Part shown: positions 1 to 6,661 of the stretch, piece by piece
Layout: every line of letters begins with the position of its first letter
Position numbering within the stretch: position 1 is the stretch's first letter
Notes under the pieces: generated by a model
Seen by the model: the letters and a program-made list of their open reading frames with translations, nothing else
Told to the model about the DNA's origin: nothing
Databases searched by the model: none
Translations under genes and position numbers: made by a program
From: DASXTS01 sp036505275
Lineage (GTDB): Bacteria > Actinomycetota > Actinomycetes > Mycobacteriales > Pseudonocardiaceae
Reading direction: 5' to 3'
Assembly (NCBI GenBank): GCA_036505275.1
Contig: DASXTS010000466.1
Span: forward strand, 1 to 18,795
Length of the DNA: 18,795 nt

Positions 1-105
1 GGCCGCCACCGAAGCAAGATCCGCAGCCGCGTCCAGTGCCGCCTGCGCCGAAGCGTCCGCCGGCAGCAGGGTGGCCGGCGGACCCATCAGGTTCCCGTAC
101 GTCAT
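1..105 (-). CDS. DUF3151-family protein, N-terminal part only
   Basis: This is the first 35 codons of a gene that runs off the left edge. It begins with ATG at 105 and reads MTYGNLMGPPATLLP, followed by an alanine/aspartate-rich stretch. The NL-GPP-LP opening resembles the start of actinobacterial DUF3151 proteins, which I recall being encoded next to fba; that is memory of the family, not a search. The ATG lies 33 nt after the fba stop on the same strand and has an AGGATGG ribosome-binding sequence about 7 nt upstream, so it is probably the second gene of an fba operon. The function of DUF3151 is unknown. With only 35 residues visible, the family assignment is moderate, while the reading frame is fairly secure. 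Confidence 0.6.
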   Translation of the reverse strand, partial: MTYGNLMGPPATLLPADASAQAALDAAADLASVAA

Positions 106-138
106 GCGCCCATCCTGGCGCACGGGAGGTGCGGTGGA

Positions 139-1173
<1,035 letters not shown>

Positions 1174-1179
1174 GCCAGC

Positions 1180-1185
1180 ATCTTA
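1180..1185 (-). promoter_or_regulatory. -10 box of fba (leaderless)
   Basis: On the minus strand TAAGAT stands 6 nt upstream of the fba ATG (1173). It fits the actinobacterial TAnnnT consensus, and the spacing would place transcription initiation at or next to the start codon. There is no Shine-Dalgarno sequence in front of the ATG. No convincing -35 box is visible. Confidence 0.55.
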
Positions 1186-1220
1186 GGGTGGCCGGCGGAC
1201 CGCGGTGGCACGGTGGAGAC

Positions 1221-1505
1221 ATGGCGACAGCAACGTGGAACGGCGCGACCATCGCGCGCAGCGAGGACACCGTCATCGTCGAGGGCAACCACTACTTCCC
1301 AGCGGACGCGGTGGGCCCCGAGTACCTACGACCCTCCGATCACACCAGCTTCTGCCCCTGGAAGGGCACCGCCAGCTACTACACCCTGGTCGTCGACGGC
1401 ACCGAGAACCCGAACGCCGCCTGGTACTACCCAGAGCCGAAGCCGGCCGCCAAGCAGATCCGTGGTCGGATCGCGTTCTGGAAGGGCGTCAAGGTCAACG
1501 CGTAG
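1221..1505 (+). CDS. DUF427 domain protein
   Basis: This 94-residue protein consists of a single DUF427 domain. The diagnostic features are SFCPWKGTASYY (about residues 43-54) and the later AWYYPEPKP...IRGRIAFWKGV segment. DUF427 proteins are small cytoplasmic proteins of unknown biochemical role; the conserved Cys-Pro-Trp-Lys is their hallmark. I chose the ATG at 1221 because GGTGGAG lies 3-8 nt before it and because homologues begin close to the WNG motif. The in-frame upstream start at 1188 would add an unconserved Gly/Arg stretch. The gene is divergent from fba with 47 bp between start codons. The family call is strong, the function unknown. Confidence 0.9.
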   Translation: MATATWNGATIARSEDTVIVEGNHYFPADAVGPEYLRPSDHTSFCPWKGTASYYTLVVDGTENPNAAWYYPEPKPAAKQIRGRIAFWKGVKVNA

Positions 1506-1513
1506 CTCGCCGC

Positions 1514-1519
1514 TAGGGT
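1514..1519 (+). promoter_or_regulatory. -10 box of the LURP-one-like gene (leaderless)
   Basis: TAGGGT is followed after 7 nt by the GTG at 1527. The same AGGG could be read as a Shine-Dalgarno sequence, so the site fits either mechanism. In both readings it favours 1527 over the in-frame GTG at 1518, which lies inside the motif. Confidence 0.45.
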
Positions 1520-1526
1520 GACCCAC

Positions 1527-2105
1527 GTGGACTTGCGGGAGCTCCAAGGGCTGCGGCAGCTGCTGCTACGGCAGAAGATCACGCTGATGCAGAACCGGTA
1601 CGTCGTGCACGCGGCGATGCCGGACGGCGCGGAGGGGCCCCAGGTGGCGTTCGCCGAGCAGAAGCGGCTCGCGTTCAAGGAGCAGGTGACGCTGTACACC
1701 GACGAGTCGAAGCGGCAGGTGCTGGCCGCTTTCAAGGCGCGCAAGGTGCTGGATCTCGGCAGCGGGTACGACGTCGTCGATCATCACGGGGCACCGATCG
1801 GCATGTTCCGCAAGGAGTTCGGGCGGTCGCTGCTGCGCTCGACGTGGCAGCTGCAGCAACCCGGGTTGCCGCCGGCGGTGGGCCAGGAGCGCAGCCAGCT
1901 GGTTGCGATCGTGCGGCGGTTCGTCGATGAGCTGTCCTGGCTGCCGTACCACTTCGACTTCACGATCAACGGCCAGCCGGTGATGAGCGTGCAGAAGAGG
2001 TGGGGCGTACGGGACCGCTACGTGGTAGACGTCCCCGACCCGATCCTGGACCGGCGGCTGGTGATCGCGATGGCGGTGGCGGTGGACGCGTTGCAGTCCC
2101 GTTAG
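1527..2105 (+). CDS. LURP-one-related / phospholipid scramblase-like protein
   Basis: This 192-residue protein resembles the LURP-one-related (LOR, DUF567) family, a tubby/scramblase-like beta-barrel fold with a central helix. Supporting features are an N-terminal RQKITLMQNRYVV strand pair, a middle segment ending DHHGAPIGMFRKEFGRSLLRSTW, and the C-terminal HFDFTINGQPVMSVQKRWGVRDRYVVDV strand series. The GxxIGxxRKE and FDF...G strand pattern is characteristic. There is no signal peptide or membrane segment. Bacterial members have no established function; binding of lipid or a membrane surface is only inferred from the fold. The gene follows DUF427 by 21 nt and may share its transcript or use its own promoter at 1514. 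The assignment is by pattern memory. Confidence 0.75.
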   Translation: MDLRELQGLRQLLLRQKITLMQNRYVVHAAMPDGAEGPQVAFAEQKRLAFKEQVTLYTDESKRQVLAAFKARKVLDLGSGYDVVDHHGAPIGMFRKEFGRSLLRSTWQLQQPGLPPAVGQERSQLVAIVRRFVDELSWLPYHFDFTINGQPVMSVQKRWGVRDRYVVDVPDPILDRRLVIAMAVAVDALQSR

Positions 2106-2140
2106 CAACGCTGTGCGCTCCAACCCACCCGTGCTGGCGG

Positions 2141-2146
2141 TACGGT
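2141..2146 (+). promoter_or_regulatory. -10 box of the ECF sigma gene (leaderless)
   Basis: TACGGT precedes a GTG at 2153 by 6 nt. There is no Shine-Dalgarno sequence between the previous gene's stop (2105) and this start, which supports leaderless initiation. Confidence 0.45.
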
Positions 2147-2152
2147 CTCGAT

Positions 2153-2764
2153 GTGATGGGGGACGCGACCGGCAACATCGAGCAGACCATCGAGCAGACG
2201 CTGGGGCAGCTGCGCGCCATCGACGAGCAGGCCGCCCCGATGCCCGCCCCGATGCCCGCCCAGCCGCAGCCACCCGCCGTCACTCCGCTGACCCTGGAAA
2301 ACCTCTACCGCCAGCACAGGATGCGGTTCGTCCGGTTGGCGATCCTGCTGGTGGATGACCCCGCCACCGCTGAGGACGTGGTGCAGGAGGCGTTCGCCGG
2401 GCTGCACCGGCATTGGGGCGGGCTGCGGGACGCCGAGGCCGCGGTGGGCTACCTGCGCGCAGCGGTGGTCAACGGCAGCCGCTCGGTGCTGCGCCGCCGC
2501 AAGACCGCCCGCGACTACACACCGCCGCACAACGTCAACGCCCGGTCCGCCGAGTCGCTCGCCATGCTCACCGCAGAGCACCAGGCCGTGGTCCGCGCGC
2601 TGGCCAGGCTGCCGGACCGGCAGCGCGAGGTGCTGGTGCTGCGCTACTACGGCGGGCTCTCCGAGGCGGAGATCGCCGAGGCGACCGGCATCTCCCGCGG
2701 CACGGTGAAGTCGACGGCCAGCCGGGCCCTGGACGCCTTGCAACGAGTGCTGGCCGGGGGTTGA
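2153..2764 (+). CDS. SigE-family ECF RNA polymerase sigma factor
   Basis: This is a group IV sigma factor, expected to direct RNA polymerase to a small regulon. From the GTG at 2153 it is 203 residues; the adjacent ATG at 2156 would be one residue shorter. An N-terminal extension of about 45 residues carries a proline repeat (PMPAPMPAQPQPP). Then come sigma region 2 (LYRQHRMRFVRLAILLVDD...AEDVVQEAF, about 51-90) and region 4 (LARLPDRQREVLVLRYYGGLSEAEIAEATG and the helix-turn-helix ISRGTVKSTASRAL, about 148-203). The YYGGLSEAEIAEATGISRGTVKS wording is typical of the actinobacterial SigE (TIGR02983) subfamily. A small membrane protein and a DedA gene follow closely on the same strand. No zinc-binding anti-sigma factor is visible, so the mode of control is unknown. 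Confidence 0.9.
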   Translation: MMGDATGNIEQTIEQTLGQLRAIDEQAAPMPAPMPAQPQPPAVTPLTLENLYRQHRMRFVRLAILLVDDPATAEDVVQEAFAGLHRHWGGLRDAEAAVGYLRAAVVNGSRSVLRRRKTARDYTPPHNVNARSAESLAMLTAEHQAVVRALARLPDRQREVLVLRYYGGLSEAEIAEATGISRGTVKSTASRALDALQRVLAGG

Positions 2765-2778
2765 CGGGAGGTTGGCCG

Positions 2779-3015
2779 GTGGTTGACGGAGGTCGGCCGG
2801 CCGCTGACGGGGGTTCGGCCACCGACCCGGAGCGGCTGCTGTCGCAGGCGTTGCGGGCGCAGGCGGCCGGGGTGCCGGTGAGCCGCCCGCAACCACCGCC
2901 ACCGCCGGCCGCGCCCGCCGACCGGTCATCGCTCCCGGCCGGCTGGTTGCTGCTGATTGCGCTGGTGCTGGGCCTGCTGGCCGGTGCGGTGGCCGGTCTG
3001 GTCACCGTGCTGTGA
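2779..3015 (+). CDS. Small proline-rich single-pass membrane protein
   Basis: This predicted 78-residue protein has no family I can name. An N-terminal acidic/helical part contains TDPERLLSQALRAQA (about 15-29), followed by a proline-rich linker (SRPQPPPPPAAPADR, about 35-49) and a C-terminal hydrophobic helix from about residue 55 to the end. The layout is that of a tail-anchored protein with its N-terminus in the cytoplasm. The GTG at 2779 was chosen because GGGAGG (2766-2771) sits 7 nt upstream and because the start lies just past the sigma-factor stop. Position directly after an ECF sigma factor raises the possibility of an anti-sigma role, but no anti-sigma domain or zinc motif is visible, so this is only inference. 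DedA begins 12 nt later. Confidence 0.65.
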   Translation: MVDGGRPAADGGSATDPERLLSQALRAQAAGVPVSRPQPPPPPAAPADRSSLPAGWLLLIALVLGLLAGAVAGLVTVL

Positions 3016-3027
3016 GAGCCTGAACGC

Positions 3028-3693
3028 GTGCACCTCACCCACACTGTCGGCCTGCTGCCCGCGTGGCTGGACGCGGAGAACCTGCTGCGCGACCTCGGGC
3101 CGTACGCGCTGGTGGGCCTGTGTGTGATCATCTTCGCCGAGTGCGGCCTGCTCATCGGGTTCTTCATGCCCGGCGACTCGCTGCTGTTCACGGCCGGGCT
3201 GTTCGTCGCCAACGACCTGCTGAGCGCCCCGATCTGGCTGGTCTGTCTGCTGCTGACGGGGTGTGCGGTGCTGGGCAACATCACCGGGTACGCAATCGGC
3301 TACAAGGCCGGCCCTGCGCTGTTCAACCGACCGAACTCGCGGCTGTTCAGGCGCGAGTACGTGGACCGGACGCAGGCCTTCTTCGAACGGTACGGTGCAC
3401 GGGCCATCGTACTGGCCCGGTTCGTGCCGATCGTGCGGACCTTCATCACCGCCATGGCCGGCGTAGGGCGCATGGACCGGCGGCGATACTTCACATACTC
3501 CCTGGTCGGCGGGGTGATCTGGGCGACGGGCGTGACCCTGCTCGGCTACTGGCTTGGCGCGATCGCGTTCGTCCGCGCGAACATCGAGCTGATCCTGGTG
3601 CTGGTGGTGCTGATCTCCGTTGTCCCGATCGTCGTAGAGCTGATCCGCGGCCGCCGGAACGCGGCTCGGGAGTCCGCTACCGACGGCAGCTGA
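3028..3693 (+). CDS. DedA-family membrane protein
   Basis: This is a 221-residue polytopic inner-membrane protein of the DedA/SNARE-associated (PF09335) family, members of which take part in lipid-carrier recycling (undecaprenyl phosphate or phospholipid translocation), membrane potential and envelope stress tolerance. Family marks are FAECGLLIGFFMPGDSLL (acidic residue and GxxxPGD re-entrant motif, about 38-55), GNITGYAIGYKAG (about 83-95), the FFERYGARAIVLARFVPIVRTF re-entrant segment with conserved arginines (about 119-140), and GGVIWATGVTLLGYWLG. A final hydrophobic helix is followed by a basic tail. It starts with GTG 12 nt after the small membrane-protein gene and converges with the MBL-fold gene 37 bp downstream. 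Family identity is strong; the substrate is not predictable. Confidence 0.93.
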   Translation: MHLTHTVGLLPAWLDAENLLRDLGPYALVGLCVIIFAECGLLIGFFMPGDSLLFTAGLFVANDLLSAPIWLVCLLLTGCAVLGNITGYAIGYKAGPALFNRPNSRLFRREYVDRTQAFFERYGARAIVLARFVPIVRTFITAMAGVGRMDRRRYFTYSLVGGVIWATGVTLLGYWLGAIAFVRANIELILVLVVLISVVPIVVELIRGRRNAARESATDGS

Positions 3694-3730
3694 GCACCGC
3701 GCCGGGGGACAGAGGATCCGCCGGTGGCCG

Positions 3731-4363
3731 TCAGACCTCGATGGCCTCGCCCCTGGGCAGCACGCGGAACGTGGTGGTGTCCGGCTTCAGGTTCTCCAGC
3801 AGCCCGTACATCATCTGCGGCCTGGCCAGCACGGCCTCGTGGATGGGCACGGCGATGCGCGGTGACACCGCCCGCAGGTAGTCGATGGCCTCGGCGGCCT
3901 TGAGCCACGGCGCCCCGGTGGGCACGCCGAGCACCGCCACCGGTCGGTCCGGCACGTGGAACGAGTCGCCGGGGTGCAGCAGCGTGTCGTCCACCAGGTA
4001 GCCGACGTTCGGGATCACCGGCAGGTCCGGATGGATCATGGCGTGCCGGCCGCCCACGGCGTCCACCACGCTGCCGCCAAGCTCCAGCCGCTCGCCGGCA
4101 ACGACGGCCCGCGCCTCGATGTCCCGCTCGGCCAGCTGCTCGGCCGACGCGGTGTCGGTGATCAGTTGCACGCCCGGGTTGGCCGCCAGCAGGGCGGGCA
4201 GCCGCTCCACGTCCAGGTGGTCCGCGTGCTGGTGGGTGATCAGCACCGCGGTCAGCTCCCGCGCCGACTCGAATCCGGACGAGAAGATGCCGGGGTCGAT
4301 CAGCAGCCGCGCCGACCCGGTCTGCACCAGCAGGCACGCGTGTCCGTAGTGGGTGATCTGCAT
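3731..4363 (-). CDS. MBL-fold metal-dependent hydrolase (UlaG-like)
   Basis: This 210-residue metallo-beta-lactamase-fold protein starts MQITHYGHACLLVQ, the usual opening of UlaG-like single-domain hydrolases. The metal-binding motif THQHADH supplies His44, His46, Asp48 and His49. Further likely ligands are His107 or His111, Asp133 in LLHPGDSF, and His175 in VPIHEAVL. No signal peptide is visible, so it is cytoplasmic. The family cleaves esters, lactones or phosphodiesters, and the substrate cannot be told from the sequence. I rejected the much longer open frame reaching back to 4885 because it lies antisense to or inside the epimerase gene and has no homology-like content before MQITHYG. The gene follows the epimerase on the same strand with a 58-bp gap. 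Confidence 0.88.
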   Translation of the reverse strand: MQITHYGHACLLVQTGSARLLIDPGIFSSGFESARELTAVLITHQHADHLDVERLPALLAANPGVQLITDTASAEQLAERDIEARAVVAGERLELGGSVVDAVGGRHAMIHPDLPVIPNVGYLVDDTLLHPGDSFHVPDRPVAVLGVPTGAPWLKAAEAIDYLRAVSPRIAVPIHEAVLARPQMMYGLLENLKPDTTTFRVLPRGEAIEV

Positions 4364-4421
4364 GCCGACCAGCCTGGCACGTTGCGCCGTGGTTTGGTGG
4401 CGCAGACGACGGCGATCGCGG

Positions 4422-5477
4422 TCAGCGGCCGACGGCGGCGAGCAGTTGGGTCTCCTCAGCGGCCGACAGGCCTGCCCTGCGGGGTCGGTCGAGGCCGAGC
4501 GCGCGCTCGTGCCGCAACGCCGCGGCGGCCGACTCCTCCAGCGGCCGGATCCGCAGGCCCGCCGCCAGCGACGGGGACACGTCATGGGCCATGAAGCCGG
4601 CGTAGTGCTCGCCTGGAATCCAGAGCGGCAACGACCGCGGCCCGGACCACGGCCGCACCTCGTGCTCGACCAGCCAGGATGGGGGGGCCGGTACCAGCTC
4701 GTGGGCCGGCGCATCGACGCCGGCCGCGGTGCGGGCCAGCAGATCGGCGAACGTCGTGGGCGGGCCGACCGCGTCGAACGCCCCGGCCAGCCGCTGCTGC
4801 CCGGCATCCACGATCCAGGCTGCCAGGTCGGCGACGTCGACCAGCTGCACCGCGGCGTCCATTGGCTCGGGGACCAGCACCGCACCGCCGCGGTCCAGCC
4901 GCGCCGGCCAGTAGCCGTACCGGTCGGAGGGGTCGCCGTCGCCGACGATCAGACCGGGCCGGACCAGGAAGGCCGGCCCGTGGAACAGCTCGGCAACGGC
5001 CTGTTCGCTGGCCACCTTCGCGCCGCCGTAGGTCTCCTCCGTCTGCTCCGTCTCCCCCGTCTGCTCCGTCTCCCCCGTCTGCTCCGTCTCCTCTGTCGGA
5101 TCGTCCGGCCGTACGAGCGCCGGCGGCCGCAGCGGCGCCGAGGCAGCGGTCTGGCTTGGCGTGGCGTTGTCGGCGTAGACGCTCACGGACGAGACGAAGG
5201 TCCAGTGCGCGGCGCGCGCGCCCAGCGCCTCGACGGCTGCTCGCACCCACCCTGGGTTCATCCTCGCCACGTCGACCACGGCGTCGAACTCGGCGCCCGC
5301 CAGCGGCTCGAACGCGGCCGGGCCGGCGTCGCGGTCAAGGCGCACCAGCGAGGCGCCGTCCGGCACCGCACCGGACGTGCCGCGCGCCGCACACACCACG
5401 GTGTGGCCGCGCCGCACTCCCTCCGCCGCGATCGCCTTCGACAGGAAGACCGTTCCGCCGAGCACGAGTAGCCGCAT
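4422..5477 (-). CDS. NAD-dependent epimerase/dehydratase-like (atypical SDR)
   Basis: This 351-residue protein is an extended-SDR Rossmann-fold protein. The N-terminus MRLLVLGGTVFLSKAIAAEG is the nucleotide-binding GGTxFLxxxI variant of this subgroup. VSSVSVYADN (about 95-104) is the Ser-containing strand, and Tyr150/Lys154 of TYGGAK form the YxxxK catalytic pair. LVDVADLAAWIVDA and the C-terminal PLWIPGEHYAGF segment are common in this actinobacterial branch, usually annotated as NAD-dependent epimerase or reductase of unknown substrate. Residues about 128-149 are a Glu/Thr/Gln-rich tandem repeat directly before the catalytic tyrosine. AGGATCG lies before the ATG as ribosome-binding site. 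The gene diverges from purS with 34 bp between start codons, so the two promoters must overlap. Confidence 0.9.
   Translation of the reverse strand: MRLLVLGGTVFLSKAIAAEGVRRGHTVVCAARGTSGAVPDGASLVRLDRDAGPAAFEPLAGAEFDAVVDVARMNPGWVRAAVEALGARAAHWTFVSSVSVYADNATPSQTAASAPLRPPALVRPDDPTEETEQTGETEQTGETEQTEETYGGAKVASEQAVAELFHGPAFLVRPGLIVGDGDPSDRYGYWPARLDRGGAVLVPEPMDAAVQLVDVADLAAWIVDAGQQRLAGAFDAVGPPTTFADLLARTAAGVDAPAHELVPAPPSWLVEHEVRPWSGPRSLPLWIPGEHYAGFMAHDVSPSLAAGLRIRPLEESAAAALRHERALGLDRPRRAGLSAAEETQLLAAVGR
5032..5100. repeat. 18-bp tandem repeat inside the epimerase gene
   Basis: The unit GTCTGCTCCGTCTCCCCC (plus strand) occurs twice perfectly (5041-5058, 5059-5076) and once with a changed end (5077-5094), with partial units on both sides. 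On the coding strand each unit encodes six residues (GETEQT), so changes in copy number keep the frame. The strand asymmetry is strong (pyrimidine-rich on plus). Confidence 0.9.
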
Positions 5478-5490
5478 GACGTCGATCCTG

Positions 5491-5507
5491 GCCCAGGTAA
5501 CCTGGGC
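5491..5507 (+). promoter_or_regulatory. Perfect 17-bp palindrome over the purS -10 box
   Basis: GCCCAGGTAACCTGGGC has perfect 8-bp arms around a central A. The embedded TAACCT (5498-5503) stands 8 nt before the purS GTG (5512), which fits a leaderless -10 box. The palindrome also lies in the 34-bp gap upstream of the divergent epimerase start. It is a candidate operator for a dimeric repressor controlling purSQ and perhaps the epimerase gene. The repressor is unknown. Confidence 0.5.
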
Positions 5508-5511
5508 GCCC

Positions 5512-5745
5512 GTGGCCCGCGTAGTCGTCGACGTCATGCCCAAGCCCGAGATCCTCGACCCGCAGGGGCAGGCGATCGCCGGTGCCCTCCTACGGCTCGG
5601 TTTCACCGGCGTCGGCTCGGTGCGCCAGGGCAAGCATTTCGAGCTGGACGTCGACGACGGCGTCCACGACGAGACGCTGCACAAGATCGCCGAAACGGTG
5701 CTGGCCAACCCGGTGATCGAGGACTGGGCGGTGCGCCGGGCATGA
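5512..5745 (+). CDS. purS: Phosphoribosylformylglycinamidine synthase subunit PurS
   Basis: PurS is the small subunit that bridges PurQ and PurL in the split FGAM synthetase (fourth step of IMP synthesis). The 77-residue protein has the family length. It reads VARVVVDVMPKPEILDPQGQAI near the N-terminus, then the GFTGVGSVRQGKHFELDVDD strand-helix core and a final AETVLANPVIEDW helix, all characteristic of PurS dimers. I placed the start at GTG 5512 because homologues begin at ARVVVDV; the in-frame ATG at 5476 would add 12 unconserved residues and overlap the epimerase start. The stop overlaps the purQ start by ATGA, so the two are translationally coupled. Confidence 0.96.
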   Translation: MARVVVDVMPKPEILDPQGQAIAGALLRLGFTGVGSVRQGKHFELDVDDGVHDETLHKIAETVLANPVIEDWAVRRA

Positions 5746-6425
5746 CCGCGCGGATCGGCGTGATCACCTTCCCCGGCTCGCTCGACGACGGCGACGCCGC
5801 CCGCGCGGTACGCCTCGCCGGCGCCGCCGCCGTGTCGCTCTGGCACGCCGACGCCGACCTGCGTGGGGTGCACGCAGTGATCGTCCCCGGCGGCTTCTCC
5901 TACGGCGACTACCTGCGCTGCGGCGCCATCGCCAGCTTCGCCCCGGTGATGGGCGCGGTGGTCGACGCCGCCCGCCGCGGCATGCCCGTGCTCGGCATCT
6001 GCAACGGCTTCCAGATCCTGTGCGAGGCCGGTCTGCTGCCCGGCGCCCTGGTGCGCAACGCCGGCCTGCACTTCGTCTGCCGCGACCAGCGGCTGCGCGT
6101 CGAGGCCGCCGACACCGCGTGGACCACCGGGTACCCCCCCGGTGCCGAGATCGTCGTGCCGCTGAAGTCCGGCGAGGGCCGCTACGTCGCCCCCGCCCCG
6201 GTCCTCGCCGAGCTGGCCGACCAGCGCCGGGTCGTCTTCCGCTACCTCGGCGACAACCCCAACGGCGCCACCGCGGCCATCGCCGGCATCTGCTCGGCCG
6301 ATCGGCGCGTCGTCGGCCTCATGCCGCACCCCGAGCACGCCGTCGACCCGCTCACCGGCCCCACCGCCGACGGCCTCCCCCTCTTCACCTCCGTCCTCGC
6401 CACCCTCGCCGCGGCTGCTCGTTGA
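5742..6425 (+). CDS. purQ: Phosphoribosylformylglycinamidine synthase subunit PurQ (glutaminase)
   Basis: PurQ is the class I glutamine amidotransferase subunit that releases ammonia from glutamine and passes it to PurL. The 227-residue length is normal. Key sites are PGGFSYGDYLRCGAIA (oxyanion and complex loop, about 49-64), the nucleophile Cys87 in GICNGFQIL, and His196/Glu198 in MPHPEHAV. The N-terminus IGVITFPGSLDD is typical. It overlaps purS by four bases (ATGA). purL does not follow immediately: a 236-bp spacer with an SDR gene remnant and repeats lies between them. Confidence 0.97.
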   Translation: MTARIGVITFPGSLDDGDAARAVRLAGAAAVSLWHADADLRGVHAVIVPGGFSYGDYLRCGAIASFAPVMGAVVDAARRGMPVLGICNGFQILCEAGLLPGALVRNAGLHFVCRDQRLRVEAADTAWTTGYPPGAEIVVPLKSGEGRYVAPAPVLAELADQRRVVFRYLGDNPNGATAAIAGICSADRRVVGLMPHPEHAVDPLTGPTADGLPLFTSVLATLAAAAR

Positions 6426-6430
6426 CCCGA

Positions 6431-6543
6431 TCAGTAGTCCATGATCGCGCCGCAGGAGATGTTGACGGTGGCGGCGGTCATCATGGTGCGGGCCCTGTCG
6501 GAGGCGACGAAGGCGGCCACGTCGCCCTGGCTCGTCTCGAAAG
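6431..6543 (-). pseudogene. Remnant 3' end of a short-chain dehydrogenase gene
   Basis: On the minus strand the last 37 or so codons before a TGA read FETSQGDVAAFVASDRARTM and then a TVNISCGAIMDY end. This is the standard C-terminal end of SDR oxidoreductases: a helix with ASDRA, then the strand with N-x-[ST]-C-G, with Tyr-stop here. The remaining 200 or more residues of a normal SDR (TGxxxGxG, YxxxK) are missing. Upstream on that strand the frame runs straight into an 18-bp repeat array and then into purL. No start codon, promoter or Rossmann sequence is present. I therefore read it as a decayed or truncated gene wedged between purQ and purL. Homology is by recognised motif, not by search. 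Confidence 0.65.
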
Positions 6544-6547
6544 CGGT

Positions 6548-6616
6548 GGTCGGGAGGGCGGCGTTCGGGAGGGCAGCGGGGTTCGGGAGGGCAGCGGGGT
6601 TCGGGAGGGCACTGTG
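6548..6616. repeat. 18-bp tandem repeat upstream of purL
   Basis: GTTCGGGAGGGCAGCGGG occurs perfectly at 6563-6580 and 6581-6598, with a third, partial copy from 6599 and a degenerate, shorter copy at 6548-6562. Each copy carries GGGAGGGC, rich in Shine-Dalgarno-like sequence, but no start codon follows at a usable distance. The array marks the edge of the SDR remnant. Confidence 0.88.
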
Positions 6617-6647
6617 CCACAGCGGCGATCGGGCACCCGGGCGGCCG

Positions 6648-6653
6648 TAGGCT
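6648..6653 (+). promoter_or_regulatory. -10 box of purL (leaderless)
   Basis: TAGGCT stands 8 nt before the purL GTG (6662) with no ribosome-binding sequence between them. It suggests that purL has its own leaderless transcript in addition to any read-through from purSQ. No clear -35 box is seen. Confidence 0.55.
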
Positions 6654-6661
6654 TGCGTGCC

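Noticed and set aside
5476..5511. Earlier ATG start for purS
   Set aside because: It adds 12 unconserved residues and overlaps the divergent epimerase start; GTG 5512 fits the family and promoter.
5032..6616. CRISPR array from the two repeat regions
   Set aside because: Units are contiguous without unique spacers, and there is no cas gene in the window.
4422..6620. Very long minus-strand frame extending the epimerase to 732 residues
   Set aside because: Only the part from MRLLVLGG (5477) is SDR-like. The rest is antisense to purS, purQ and the spacer.
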